From NCBI GenBank assembly GCA_016931035.1, contig JAFGFN010000145.1, forward strand, positions 1 to 43,591: 43,591 nucleotides of DNA. Direction: 5' to 3'. Under the pieces are notes generated by a model, which was not told the DNA's origin, did no database searches, and was given only the letters and a program-made list of their open reading frames with translations. Position 1 is the first letter of the stretch. The number at the start of each line of letters is the position of its first letter. This document shows, piece by piece, positions 7,717-18,400 of this stretch. Both the position numbers and the translations under genes were made by a program. Source of the DNA: Candidatus Sumerlaeota bacterium (GTDB lineage Bacteria > Sumerlaeota > Sumerlaeia > UBA8349).

Positions 7717-8979
7717 CTATCGTTTCGACAACACGTTCTTCTCGTAGTCGCGCGCCGCGTCGAGCCACGCGGGGCCGACGGGCACCTCCTGCTTGAGGCA
7801 GTAATAATCCCAGACGGCTCCGAAGGGCAAGGTCTTGAGTTCTTCGAGCATCGCCAGACGCGCCGTGAAATCCTCGTCGAGTTCCAGCCGCCGCAGCTCG
7901 TCGATCGGCTCGAGCAGCGCCATCAGAAGCGCCTTGATCATGCAGCGCGTCCCGATCGTCCACGCCGCGACGCGATTGATGCTCGCGTCGAAGAAGTCGA
8001 GCCCGATGTGGACGCGGTCGAGGAATTCGCCCCGGACGATTTCCTGGGCGATCGCCTGGAGTTCGTCCGACAGGACGACGACGTGGTCGCTGTCCCACCG
8101 CACGCCCCGGCTCACGTGGAGGAGAATCTCGTCGAGGAACACGAGGGCCGACGAAATCTTGTCCGAGATCACCTCGGTCGGATGGAAATGCCCCGCGTCG
8201 AGACACAGTAGCGTCCCGCTCGACACGGCGTACCCGAGGTAGAACTCGTGCGAGCCGACAACGTAGCTCTCCGAACCGATGCCGAAGAGTTTGCTCTCGA
8301 CCGAATCGAGCTGGAGCTCGGGATCGAGCTCTTCCTCGAAGACCGCATCGAGCGATTCGGCCAGCCGCAGGCGCGGCGAGACCCGATCGACCGGAGTGTC
8401 CTTGTAACCGTCGGGAACCCAGACGTTGACGACCGACGGCGTCCCGAGTTCGCGGCCGAAATGTTCGCCGATCTTGCGCGCCGCCTTGCAGTGGTCGATC
8501 CAGAATCGCCGGACCGATTCGTCGGCACTCGCCAGGGTGAAGCCGCTCTCGGCCATCGGGTGCGAGAAACAGGTCGGGTTGAAGTCGATCCCGCGTTCCG
8601 CCGCCTTGGCCCAATCCGTCCAACGAGCGAAGTGCTCGGGAGCGAGCTCGGTCCGCTCCACCCGCTTCTTGCCCGTCTCGGAATACATCGCGTGCAGATT
8701 CAGGCGGTGCGAGCCCGGGATGAGACTGTAGGCCGCGTCGAGATCCTGGCGCAGCTCGTCGGCATTGCGCGCCTTGCCCGGATAGTTCCCCGTGGCCGCG
8801 AGGCCGCCGCCGAGTTCGCCGTCGGGCACTTCGAATCCGCCCACGTCGTCGCCCTGCCAACAATGGAGACTGATGGCGATACCCGACAGGATCTCCATCG
8901 CCTTCTCGGTGTCCACTCCCATCGTGCCGTAGCGTTCGGACGCGATCGTGTAGGCCGCTTCGATTTGCTCGGTAGTCAT
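7717..8979 (-). CDS. rhaA: L-rhamnose isomerase
   Basis: The product is 420 residues and collinear with RhaA, which converts L-rhamnose to L-rhamnulose in the cytoplasm using divalent metal ions. Motifs include [15 protein letters not shown] near residue 35, NLHAMYSE near 94, NPTCFSHP near 135, the metal and substrate region VVNVWVPDG near 187, [10 protein letters not shown] near 240, [17 protein letters not shown] near 255, and [11 protein letters not shown] near 292. The next gene downstream is glyA. An aldolase gene lies 117 bases upstream on the same strand, with a palindromic repeat between them. No rhamnulokinase or rhamnose transporter is visible in the window. Confidence 0.95.
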   Translation of the reverse strand: MTTEQIEAAYTIASERYGTMGVDTEKAMEILSGIAISLHCWQGDDVGGFEVPDGELGGGLAATGNYPGKARNADELRQDLDAAYSLIPGSHRLNLHAMYSETGKKRVERTELAPEHFARWTDWAKAAERGIDFNPTCFSHPMAESGFTLASADESVRRFWIDHCKAARKIGEHFGRELGTPSVVNVWVPDGYKDTPVDRVSPRLRLAESLDAVFEEELDPELQLDSVESKLFGIGSESYVVGSHEFYLGYAVSSGTLLCLDAGHFHPTEVISDKISSALVFLDEILLHVSRGVRWDSDHVVVLSDELQAIAQEIVRGEFLDRVHIGLDFFDASINRVAAWTIGTRCMIKALLMALLEPIDELRRLELDEDFTARLAMLEELKTLPFGAVWDYYCLKQEVPVGPAWLDAARDYEKNVLSKR

Positions 8980-8998
8980 TGCCCCATCCCTCCCAGAA

Positions 8999-9082
8999 GT
9001 TCGGAGTACAGGCTTTGGCCTGCCTCTTCTTCGTCGAACCTATCGCTCGGGCGTCCGGCAGGCCGAAGCCTGGACTCCCAAC
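8999..9082. repeat. imperfect inverted repeat, CAGGCTTnrGCCTG family, copy 1
   Basis: The left arm at 8999-9023 and the right arm at 9057-9082 pair almost fully. Both contain the self-complementary core CAGGCTTTGGCCTG or its partner AGGCCGAAGCCTGG, plus a GGAGT flank. The same family appears at 15388-15454 with perfect arms. It lies between the aldolase gene and rhaA, so it would be transcribed in the operon and fold strongly in mRNA. Confidence 0.8.
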
Positions 9083-9095
9083 AAACGAACTCGAT

Positions 9096-10166
9096 CTACG
9101 ACGCCGCGGTCCGGCGGTAGGCCTCCACTTCCCAATTGTCGATGAAATCGGCGGCCGCGGCGCTCATGTACCGGATGCCGCCGAACGCCTCCGCCAGCTG
9201 CTCGATCAACGCGCCGTCCAGAGCGAGATCGAGGGCGCGGGCCGCGCTGTTTTCGCTCGTCCCTATACCGAAAACCCCTTCGGGCGCGCAAACCACCTGG
9301 GGCAGATATCCGTATCCCTCGCGAAACCGTTCGACGTTTTCCTCGGTCGCCTGACCGAACATCGCGTGGGCCTTCATATAGACGACGTGGTCGGGCGTCA
9401 TCGGGCCGCCGGGCGCCTTGAAAGGGCCCGACGCCGCGACATAGACCGTCGCGTCGTCCGGACGCATCTTCTGAAAGAGAAGACGGATCTCTTCGATCGT
9501 CTCGGGGGCGGGATCGGGACCGACGTCGATCGTCGCGGGAATTCCCGCTTTGCGATATTCCTCGTCGAGCGCCCCGAGGATCGTGTCGTGGGTCTCGCGG
9601 ACTTCTTCGTAGGTGTCGCCCGCGACGAACAGGCCGTGGTTTTGCATGAACACCATCGACGGCTCCTGCCCGTTTTCGGCGGCGTATTCCTGGATACGGC
9701 GGCGCGTGTACATCGACAGCGTGTAGCCCGGATCGGTGTATTCGATCCAGAGCGCGTCGGGAAAAAGGCGTCGGCAGACCTCTGCGCCCTCGACGGCGCA
9801 GACCATCCCGTTGACCGGCTCGGGATGGGTGTGGACGACGAACGTCGCCTCGAACGTGCCGTGGAGCGGCGCTTCGACCGACGGACGCCCCTTGGACTCG
9901 GGCCGCACGGCGGCCATCATCAGGTTCTTGACCATCGCCTCGCGCTCGACCGGGTCGTCGGGCGGGGAGGCGGAGAAGATCTTCGCGAGCTGGGTCCGGT
10001 CGATGGCCACAAACGACTCCGGTGTGACGTTTGGGAGGGCGAGACCCGAGGGCTTGATCCAAAGCGTGTCGGGGTCTTTGGCCGACGTGTTCCCCCCGCC
10101 CGCCTTGACGAACAAAGGCGTTCCGTACTCGTGCGAGATGTTTGTCAGAGTCTCCAGCAGCTTCAT
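9096..10166 (-). CDS. class II aldolase/adducin-family protein, probable rhamnulose-phosphate-type aldolase
   Basis: The product is about 356 residues. Family features are GGGNTSAK near residue 24, zinc ligands in VVHTHPEPVNG (two His) and QNHGLFVAG (His), and the C-terminal FIDNWEVEAYR, which resembles the aldolase half of bifunctional rhamnulose-1-phosphate aldolase/lactaldehyde dehydrogenase proteins. No dehydrogenase domain follows. Location directly upstream of rhaA suggests it cleaves a rhamnose-derived phosphorylated ketose to lactaldehyde and dihydroxyacetone phosphate; this is inference. I chose ATG 10166. A TTG at 10178 preceded by AGAGAGG is an alternative start adding four residues. 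At ~356 residues it is longer than E. coli RhaD (~275). Confidence 0.85.
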   Translation of the reverse strand: MKLLETLTNISHEYGTPLFVKAGGGNTSAKDPDTLWIKPSGLALPNVTPESFVAIDRTQLAKIFSASPPDDPVEREAMVKNLMMAAVRPESKGRPSVEAPLHGTFEATFVVHTHPEPVNGMVCAVEGAEVCRRLFPDALWIEYTDPGYTLSMYTRRRIQEYAAENGQEPSMVFMQNHGLFVAGDTYEEVRETHDTILGALDEEYRKAGIPATIDVGPDPAPETIEEIRLLFQKMRPDDATVYVAASGPFKAPGGPMTPDHVVYMKAHAMFGQATEENVERFREGYGYLPQVVCAPEGVFGIGTSENSAARALDLALDGALIEQLAEAFGGIRYMSAAAADFIDNWEVEAYRRTAAS

Positions 10167-10586
10167 ACCGCTTTCCAAATCCTCTCTAGTCAGGGCCCGA
10201 GAGTCCTAAGAACTCTTCCTGGTCGGGACCGGTCCGTTTTCTCTTGTTCTCCGTCCCCTTCCTCTCCGTCCTCATGGTTTTGGACGAGAAACGCCATGAA
10301 ACCACAAACGACAGCATTCCTTCAATCCCAAATGCGACCTCGGGTCCAGTTCGATTCCCGCGGCGGGACGCGGCCGCCTGAACGCCCCTCGTCTACGTTG
10401 TGACCCCGATTCGGTTTGCCAGCGTTCACGCAATTGGGTGGTCTCGTCGTCGAGATGCATCCCTTGGAAGGACCGCGAGTTCGATGCCCGAATCCGAGAA
10501 CACACCGTCTTCCCAGGAACACCCCCCCGCACCCAACGGGCGAGTCGCATCGCCGAGGCCTGAGTCGGGTCCGCAAGCCCCCCCCT
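10167..10586. other. non-coding stretch between aldolase and decayed glycosyltransferase
   Basis: I see no convincing gene in these ~420 bases. A pyrimidine-rich run lies at about 10231-10275 and a short GGACCGGTCC palindrome near 10230. The minus-strand promoter of the aldolase-rhaA-glyA series should lie here, but no clear -35/-10 pair stands out. Confidence 0.5.
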
Positions 10587-11591
10587 GTGAACAACCGATG
10601 TTTCGCGCGGCGCCTCGCTCTCATTCTGCTCTTGGCGACGGCGCTAGCGTTGCCGCAAATCGGCTGGCGGAGCCCCTGGACCGATGAGTTCACCACGCTC
10701 GAAGTGAGTCGCCTCGGATGGGAGGCCATCGCTTCGAACCGTCTGGCCGCCGGGCACTTTCCGACCTGCTTCTGGGGCATGAGAGCGTGGTCCGCCGTCT
10801 TCGGAGATTCGCAGTGGTCGTTGCGCTTCCCTTCTCTTCTTCTGAACCTCGGATCGATTCTCGTCCTGGCCTTGTTCGTCCGACGCGGCGCAGGCGAGCG
10901 ACCCGCGCTCTGGGCGGCGCTCCTCTACGCTCTTCATCAGCGGTGCGTGTGGGCCGGTTTGGAGGCGCGTCCGTATCCTCTCGCCATCTTCATGGCGATC
11001 CTGATGGCCTATGCCGTGGTTTGAGCCGTCGAGAAGTCCAGCCCCGCGCGCCGCGCTCTCATCATCGTCGCGGCGATGGCGATCGGCGCGGTCGGGTTCG
11101 CGTCGCTTCGGCGCAGGACCGTGTCGCGCGCGGCGCTCGTCGTTTGGGCGCTCGTTCTCGGGTCGGTGACGATCGCTTACGAACTCGATCCCGGAGACGG
11201 TGTCAAGCAGGCGGTGGCGCGGGTCGCGCGCCGTTCCGAGCCCGACGACGTCGTGATCGCGTACGGTCCCGCGCGTCACTTGCGAACCGCCCTCGATTAC
11301 TACGGCCCCTTGAGGCAAACGGTCGAGATCGTCGATCGGGGAGAGAGGGACGTGGGGGAACTGACGGGCCTAGTCCGACGACACGCGCGTCCCGGTGCGT
11401 GCTTGTGGCTCGTCCTTTACAAGGAAAAGACGCCGCGCGGGACGCGTCCCGCGATTCTCGAAGCCGCTCGCGCCCTCGGTCCGTCCTGGACGCAGAGCGA
11501 ACGCCTGCGAATCGGCGAGGTCACGGTCTATCTCTGGTCCGACAGCGCCTCGACCGCTCCGGCTCGGGTGAACGATCGGACGGACCGGTAG
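10587..11591 (+). pseudogene. broken GT-C (ArnT/PMT-like) membrane glycosyltransferase
   Basis: The frame reads a signal-anchor helix, then a WTDEFTTLE loop carrying the acidic DE pair typical of lipid-sugar-dependent GT-C enzymes. Membrane helices follow, then LEARPYPL, the conserved ARxY region. TGA at 11022-11024 stops it. The same frame continues without further stops to 11591 through two more helices and a soluble tail (YELDPGDGVKQAV...). Normal members have about ten or more helices; here the block after ARPYPL is nearly absent. So besides the nonsense codon there seems to be an internal deletion. GTG 10587 is a guessed start with no good Shine-Dalgarno. The 3' end overlaps addB by 64 bases convergently. 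A short two-piece gene is less likely. Confidence 0.6.
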
Positions 11592-14500
11592 GACGCCGTC
11601 GGCGGGTCGATCCGGCAGACGTCGGCATAGGGGCAGTATCTGCATGCCGTCTCGTTGCCCGTCCGCAGGGGGCGAACCTCGATTCGGCCCTCGAGGATCC
11701 GATCCGCAAGGCGGCCCGCCTCGCGACACGCGCGGTCGCACAGTCTGTCAAGCAGTCCCGGTTCGAGCCAGTCGCCCTTTTCATACGGATTGCCGTCGTT
11801 CTTGAGTCTCACATTCACGTAGTCGGACTTCTCGCCCGGTTCGAGCGGACCGAAGAAAGCGAGCGTCCCGATGTCGAATGCGCCGCGGGCCCGGATCGCT
11901 TCGGCGGCGGGACGGGGTTCGGCGTCGGGATCGGGAGCGACGGATACGGATTCGGCCTCGCGCCGTAGAGGAAGGAAGAACATTCCGGCGGGACGCGCGC
12001 GTCCGCGCCAGGACGCCTCGACCGCGGCGAGATAGAGCGGGAGTTGGAGCGAGAGCCCTTGGATCACGTCGCCGGGCCGGAGCGGCCGCGCCGAGCTCTT
12101 GAAGTCGATCACGCGGACGAAGATTCCCGCGTCGGCGCTCCATGCGAGGTCGATGCGGTCGATCTTTCCGTGGAGCGCGATCCTCGCGTCTCCTTCGAGC
12201 GGAATCGGGAGCGACGGCAATCGCGACCCGCGGTCGCCGAACGTCTCTTCGGCCGCGACCTGGAGGAACGCGTCGTCCCTCCCCTGCCGGACGAAAGAAA
12301 CGAGGGCCGCGCGAAGCAGGTTGCGCGTGCGATCGACGAAGAAGCGGGTCTGGGCCTCTTTGAGCGGCGCGTCGGCCAGAAAGCCGCCTCGCCGGCGCTC
12401 GATCGCTCGGTCGAGCGCGCGCCACGCCTCCTCGATCGACACCTTGCCCCAATCCAGAGCGCAGTCGCGCAGCCCCTCGGGCGTCGGTCCGGGGGCGACG
12501 GCGCCTCGCTCGCGTCGGAGAATCTCGAACGTCTCGCTCAAGAGTTCGTGATGGAACAAACCGACGTCGAGCGGGGCGATTTCGAATCGCTCGCGCTCCC
12601 CGAGGCGCAAGCCGTAACGCGCGAAGTACTGGTAGGGACATTGGGCGAACGATTCGAGCCGCGAGACGCTGATCGGGCGCGACGCGTCGAGCAGGGCCGG
12701 AACGTCGACCGCGGGTTCGAGTCGCTCGGGATGCCGGTCCGTCGCCGCCGAGCCGAGCGATCGATCGAGACTCTCGGCGATCTCGGGGCGATGGACGATT
12801 CGGTTTCGGAAATCTCTCCAAGCGCGTCGAGTCTCTTCTTCCAGACCCGAGCCGGGATTCGCCGCGCGGACGACCCCCTCGACGGCTTGGCGCCAGGTCT
12901 CGACCGAGTCGAGCGACTCTTCGAGCCATCGCGGTCCGATGCGAAAGACGGCGGGAGGCGGCGCGCCCTCGGTCGCGGCGTCGAGAAAGGCGTGGACAAA
13001 CGAAGAGGGCTGCAGGGTCCGCCCCTCGTCGTCCGTCGAAGCCCAACTGATCCAGAGTCGCCGAGAGGCGCGCGTGAACGCGACGTAGCCCAGGTAGCGT
13101 TCGCGCAGAAGATGAATCGACGAGGGGGGCGCGAGATCGAAACCGGTCGAGTCGGACAGCGCCTCGCGCTCGGCGTCGTTGAAGATCGCGTCCTCGCCGC
13201 GCGGGAACGGAAACGCGCCTTCGTTGACCCCGAGGACAAACACGCTGCTCAGATCGGGTTGACGCGAACGTTCGACGGTCCCGACGAGGACCTGGTCGAG
13301 CGAAGGCGGAACCAGTCCGAGCGAGAGTTCCGAGAGGGCCGTCTCCGCGACCGAGACAAGATCGCGCAACGGCATCGCCGTGTCGCCCAGAGTCCGGGCC
13401 ATCTGTTCCAGAAGTCCGGCGACCGCTTCCCAGGCCTGAACGTGTTCGTCGGCCCGATCGAGATCGCCTTCGGCGCGCGCCGTCTCGGCCCATTGTTCGA
13501 GCGTGCGGGCGCAATCGAGCTCTTCGAGAAGTCGTCCGAGCGCCAGAGCGAACTCGCGGGCCGGGAGGTGACGGGTCTCCGATCCTGGGTCCGTCGGCGC
13601 GGCGCTCGCGGCGGCGCGAGCGAGGAATTCCTCGAGCGAAACCAGAGGGGCGAGCGCGCGGCGGCGAACGGCATCCGAGGGGAGAGACTCGGGCGAGTCG
13701 TCTCCGTTCTCCAACGTTTCGGGTTCGGCGGCGCGAAGACCCGCAGCGGCGCGCCAGGGACGTTCGACCCACCATTCGCGTCCGCGAACGCCGCGGGCCA
13801 GAGCGTAGTTCTCGATCGCATCGACTTCGCATCGTCCGATAGGGACGAGATCGGTCTTGAGGCATTGGACCACGTCCTCGCCGCTCCAGCCGTCCGTCGC
13901 GACGCGCAACGCCGAGCGGACAAGCTCGACCAGGGGATGGTGCGACATGCCGCGCCGCCGGTCGATGAAGTACGGAATGCCGTGCCGCGTAAACACGGAA
14001 CGGATCGAGGACTGGTACGGCTCGAGGTCGCGCACGACGACGGCGATGTCGCGATAGCGTTCGCCTTCCTCCCGGCACAGGCGCCGAATCGCGCGCGCCG
14101 CGGCCTCGACCTCCTCGCGGCGTCCCGTCGCCTCCGCGCAAACGAGCGGCGGCAACGGCGAAGGCAGAGTGTCGATTTCGACGGCTTGGTCGAGCGCGGA
14201 GGATCGAGCCGACAGCGCCATCATGCCCGATTCGACGAGGCGGGTCTCTAGCCGCGCCAGCGTGGGACTCGAAACGAACCGGGGCGCAACCACGTCGCCG
14301 TCTCCGTTCGGGCGTCCAGGGGTATTCTGCTTCGCTCCTGCCGGAAAAAGGACCGGTTCGAGGATATCGAGGCGGAGTTCGAGCGCCGCGCCGCGGAGCT
14401 TGAGATACGTCTCCTCGGTCTGAGAGAAGAGACGCGTGGGGTCCGGCGCGACGGAGACGGAGGAGGACGAAATCGAATCGAGTTGCGCGGGATCGAGAAG

Positions 14501-15286
14501 AAGCGTCGCGCGAACCGCGTCGGCGCGACTCAGGATGCGGCGCAGCACGTGCGCCTCCTGGGGCATGAACGAAGCGAACCCGTCGATCCAGACTTCGGCG
14601 CGGTCGAACAGGCTCGACTGCTCGATCCGTTGGGCGAGACTGTCGAGGAAACGGTCGGGATCGTCGAACCGAGAACCGTACTCGGCCTCCCAAGCGCGGC
14701 CGAGCGTGACCAGATCGCGCAGTTTGAGGGCGAGGAGAGGATCGGCCGCCCGAGGAGGACGCGCGGGATCGCGCGCGGGATCGCGCGCGGGATCGCCCGC
14801 GGCGTCGGAGAGACGCGATTCGAGCGCGAGCGCCTCGCGTTCGACGTCGTCGATTGAGTGGCGGAACTGAGCGAGCTCGGTGAACGTGCGCGCCAGACGC
14901 GCGATGAATCCCGCCTCGCGCGCCGATTTCGAAAAGAGCCGGAGCGAATCGGCGTGGCGCGCGACGAGGGCGCTCAGGAGCATCCTGCGGCCTTGTTCGT
15001 CGAGCCAGGGGCGGGGCGCGCCGCCCGTTTCGCTCAGGACCCGCTGCGCCAAGCGCTTGAAGGAAAGAACGTGGGCCCGCGCGAAACCGCGGATGCCCGG
15101 TTGAAGAAGAAGCGCGCGTTCGGCTTGCGCCGTCGCCTGTTCGGGAAGGAGCCAGACGATCGGGCCCGCGCGGGGCGAGGGATCGTCGCGAAGGCGCGCG
15201 ACGATTTCATCCAGACAGCGCCGCGTCTTGCCGCTTCCCGCGCGTCCTAGGTAGAACTGCAGCGTTGTCGCGCCCTCGCGCTTCAT
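11528..15286 (-). CDS. addB: AddB-like helicase-exonuclease subunit with PD-(D/E)XK nuclease
   Basis: The product is 1252 residues. It opens with Walker A GRAGSGKT (residues 14-21) in a UvrD/AddB-type N-terminus. RPISVSRLESFAQCPYQYFARYG near 880 supplies the first iron-sulphur cysteine. GKIDRID and VIDFKSS near 1070-1100 form the RecB-family nuclease site, and CRYCPYADVC near 1220 supplies the last three cysteines of the [4Fe-4S] staple typical of AddB. AddB works with AddA to resect double-strand breaks and respond to Chi. No addA is in the window on either side, which is unusual since the pair is normally adjacent. Residues about 166-180 contain a DPAR tandem repeat from a 12-base duplication near 14761-14800. 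Another AddB-related nuclease family cannot be ruled out. Confidence 0.85.
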   Translation of the reverse strand: MKREGATTLQFYLGRAGSGKTRRCLDEIVARLRDDPSPRAGPIVWLLPEQATAQAERALLLQPGIRGFARAHVLSFKRLAQRVLSETGGAPRPWLDEQGRRMLLSALVARHADSLRLFSKSAREAGFIARLARTFTELAQFRHSIDDVEREALALESRLSDAAGDPARDPARDPARPPRAADPLLALKLRDLVTLGRAWEAEYGSRFDDPDRFLDSLAQRIEQSSLFDRAEVWIDGFASFMPQEAHVLRRILSRADAVRATLLLDPAQLDSISSSSVSVAPDPTRLFSQTEETYLKLRGAALELRLDILEPVLFPAGAKQNTPGRPNGDGDVVAPRFVSSPTLARLETRLVESGMMALSARSSALDQAVEIDTLPSPLPPLVCAEATGRREEVEAAARAIRRLCREEGERYRDIAVVVRDLEPYQSSIRSVFTRHGIPYFIDRRRGMSHHPLVELVRSALRVATDGWSGEDVVQCLKTDLVPIGRCEVDAIENYALARGVRGREWWVERPWRAAAGLRAAEPETLENGDDSPESLPSDAVRRRALAPLVSLEEFLARAAASAAPTDPGSETRHLPAREFALALGRLLEELDCARTLEQWAETARAEGDLDRADEHVQAWEAVAGLLEQMARTLGDTAMPLRDLVSVAETALSELSLGLVPPSLDQVLVGTVERSRQPDLSSVFVLGVNEGAFPFPRGEDAIFNDAEREALSDSTGFDLAPPSSIHLLRERYLGYVAFTRASRRLWISWASTDDEGRTLQPSSFVHAFLDAATEGAPPPAVFRIGPRWLEESLDSVETWRQAVEGVVRAANPGSGLEEETRRAWRDFRNRIVHRPEIAESLDRSLGSAATDRHPERLEPAVDVPALLDASRPISVSRLESFAQCPYQYFARYGLRLGERERFEIAPLDVGLFHHELLSETFEILRRERGAVAPGPTPEGLRDCALDWGKVSIEEAWRALDRAIERRRGGFLADAPLKEAQTRFFVDRTRNLLRAALVSFVRQGRDDAFLQVAAEETFGDRGSRLPSLPIPLEGDARIALHGKIDRIDLAWSADAGIFVRVIDFKSSARPLRPGDVIQGLSLQLPLYLAAVEASWRGRARPAGMFFLPLRREAESVSVAPDPDAEPRPAAEAIRARGAFDIGTLAFFGPLEPGEKSDYVNVRLKNDGNPYEKGDWLEPGLLDRLCDRACREAGRLADRILEGRIEVRPLRTGNETACRYCPYADVCRIDPPTASYRSVRSFTRAGAVEALSDQR

Positions 15287-15387
15287 CGTCTCGGTGTCCT
15301 CGTGGGAATCCCGCGCCGGTACTGCCCGTCGGACCCATCATCGGCGAATCCGGGGGGAGAATGCAAAGTCAATAGTGCGAGTGAGGA

Positions 15388-15454
15388 GTTCTGAGTACAG
15401 GCTTCAGCCTGCTCTCGCGCCGACGGAGAGCAGGCTGAAGCCTGTACTCAGAAC
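15388..15454. repeat. perfect inverted repeat, CAGGCTTCAGCCTG family, copy 2
   Basis: The 29-base arms at 15388-15416 and 15426-15454 are perfect reverse complements around a 9-base loop. Each arm contains the self-complementary core CAGGCTTCAGCCTG, so several alternative foldings are possible. It is a relative of the element at 8999-9082. It lies between the two minus-strand genes addB (start 15286) and the kinase (end 15486). No T-run follows either arm, so it is not a standard terminator. Confidence 0.9.
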
Positions 15455-15485
15455 AATGCGGAGTCCGGCGCAATAGATCTGACCG

Positions 15486-18400
15486 CTAGGCGCGGCGGGA
15501 GCCTTTTCCCATGATGACGCGGAGCGTTTCGAAGAGGCCCTGGACTTCGAACGGTTTCTGGATGAATCCGTCGGGTTTCTCGCCCTTGAATCGGCTCATG
15601 ACCTCGGACTGCCCGCATCCGCTGACGATAATCACGGGAACGTCGGATCGCACGCGGCGCAGTTCGACGAAGGTCTCCTGGCCGTCCATGTAAGGCATCA
15701 TGTAGTCCAGGAGAACGCAGCCGATCTCGTCGGCGTGTTCCTTGAAAAGAGGCACGCCTTCGCGTCCGCCGGAGGCGGTGAAGACTTCGTAGCCCGCTCG
15801 TTCGAGAATCCGTTTCCCCGCGCGGATGACGGCTTCGTCGTCGTCGATCAGGAGGATCGAGCCATGGCCCTCGGCGACGAGCGCCTGCTTGGTCTCGCGT
15901 TTGTCTCCCGCAGCGTCCTCGGGAATGGGGAAGGCGGCGGGGAGGAAGACCTGGAACTTGGAGCCCTCGGCCGATCGAGACACGACCTTGATCGCTCCCT
16001 TGTGTCCGCGGACGATTCCGAGCGACGCCGCCAACCCGAGACCGCGTCCGGTGAACTTGGTGGTGAAGAAGGGATCGAAGATCTTCTTGACGGTGGCTTC
16101 GTCCATCCCGCATCCGGTATCGGCCACCTCGAGCGAGACGTACTCGCCCTCGGGAAGATTGTCGTCGATCCACGTCGAGGCCAGCATCTCTCGCGTGCAG
16201 TGCGCGACGCAGGTCGAGACGACGATCGTCCCGCTTTCTTTCTTCTCCTCGACGGCTTCCGAGGCATTCGCGACGAGACTGCCGACGAGTTGCTGGATCT
16301 GAGTGGCGTCGGCGCGCACGAGCGGGATGTCGCCGGCGAGGTTGTACTTGACCAGGGCCCGGTCGCAGACCGAGGTCCGGATCGTGTCCGTCATGTCGCG
16401 GACCAGGTTCGACAGATCGATCTTCTCGACGATGAATTTGCCCCGGCCCGAGAAGGCGAGCATCTGCCTGCTCAAGACCGCGGCGCGCTGGGCGGCCCGT
16501 TCGATATCCTTGACGGCTTCGTAGGCGGGCGACTCTTCGGGAATGTCCTCGAGCGCCTGGTCGGCGTTGCCGAGCACCCCCATGAAGAGATTGTTGAAGT
16601 TGTGGGCGATGCCGCCCGCCAGCACCCCGAGACTCTCGAGCTTGTGGAGGTATTGGAGCCGCGCCTCGAGGTTTCTGCGCTCCCCGTCGGTTTGTTTCTG
16701 GTCGGTGATGTCGATCGACGCGGACAGGACCGCCGGAGCGTCGGAGGAGGATTCGACAAAGGGGATCTTGGTGGTTTGGAGAATCCGCGTCTTGCCCGTT
16801 GCGTCGGTGGTCGTGAACTCGGGAATGAACTTGGGTTGCCCGCTCTCGATCACTTCGAGATCCGCTCGACGCGAGGCCTCGATTTCCGCGACTGGAACGT
16901 CGAAATCTTCGTCCCTCTTCCCGATCAGGTCTTGGACGGAGACCCCGTAGGCCCGGGCGACGGCCCGGTTCGCCAGAAGGAAACGTCCTCTCTTATCCTT
17001 GGCGTAAATGAGGTGGGGCAAGAGGTCGACGACTTGGAGGAGCTTCGAGCGACTCGCGCGCAGAAGTTCGCTCACCCTGCGATGCTCGCTCATGTCGCGG
17101 AACGTGAGAATCATTCCGATCGGGTTGTGCCGTCGGTCGTGCAAGAGCGAGATCTGGAGATGGCTGGCGAAGGTCGAGCCGTCGCGCCGAACGTGCCACA
17201 CCTCGCCGTCGAAGTGGCCGTCCTTCTGAGCCTCCTCGAAGGCGGCTTCCAGTCCAGGCATCTGCTCGGCCGTATGAAACAGCGATACATGCCGGCCCGT
17301 CAGTTCCTCCTTCGAATAGCCGTGGAGCGAAGCGAATGCATCGTTGGCGAGCAGAACGCGACCGACCATGTCGGTCACGACGATGCCCTCGCCGCACTGA
17401 GCCACGGCGGACGACAGAAGGGTCAGGCGCTCCTGCGAGCGCGCGCGGTCCGTGACGTCGATCAGAAATCCATGGGCGCCCCTGATCTCCCCTTCCCGAG
17501 AGACGGGCCCGATAGAGACGATGTGATGAATCTCCGAGCCGTCCTTCTTCTGGTGCGTGACCTCGACGCCGGAAATAGTCTCTCCCTTGAAGACTCGGTC
17601 CATCAAGCCCTTCGTCTTCGCCATCTCCGACTCCACCTCGGTCAGGGCGTAGTGTTGGCCCAAGACGTCTTCGTCCGTTTGGTAGCCGTGCATCGCCAGC
17701 CACGCGGCGTTGACGGCGCGATAGCGCCCGTCTCGGTCGATCTGAAAATAGCCGGTCGACGTCGTCTCGATGGCGTCGCGAATCCGCTCTCGGTCCGGGT
17801 CCGCGGGGGGCGAGGCGGGTCGGAGCAGGGACACGTCGCGGACGACGCAGAGGAGGTCGTTTTCTCCGAAGGGAACCACGCGGGCCTCGAAATCGGTTCG
17901 ACCGCGAGGGAGATCGACCCCGTACTCGAAGGTCAGAAGCGTTCGTTTTTCGGGAGGCGACGAGAACAGATCGAGCGCGCGTCTGAGTATCTCGGGCGAG
18001 AAGCCGCGCTCGCGAAGACGCGACGTCGGCGCCGAGCCGGAAGGAACGGAATGGTACTCGCCCGTGGACGTGTTGAATCCCACACAGGCGCCGTCGCGCC
18101 GGATTCGGAAAACGAGATCGGGAAGGAGGGAAAGTATGGCGCGTTGAAGGGCTTCGTTGCGGCGCAGACCTTCGACCGCCCGACGACGCTCTTCGATCTG
18201 AAGATTGAGGGCGAGGTTCTCCGTCTCGAGCTCGGCGGTTCTCGCGCGCACACGGTTGTCGATGTCGCGCACCGCCGTCCGCCAAAGGACCAAGGCCCAA
18301 AGGGTGGCGGCGACCGCGCCGGCGGAGACCACAAGGAGGTGCCGCACCCACGTGACGGCCTCGGGCCGGACCCACTCGTGAACTCCCTCGACCACGGCCA

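Noticed and set aside
11022..11024. TGA in the glycosyltransferase as a recoded selenocysteine or sense codon
   Set aside because: It falls at the end of a membrane helix, not at a redox site, and TGA serves as a normal stop in many other genes here.
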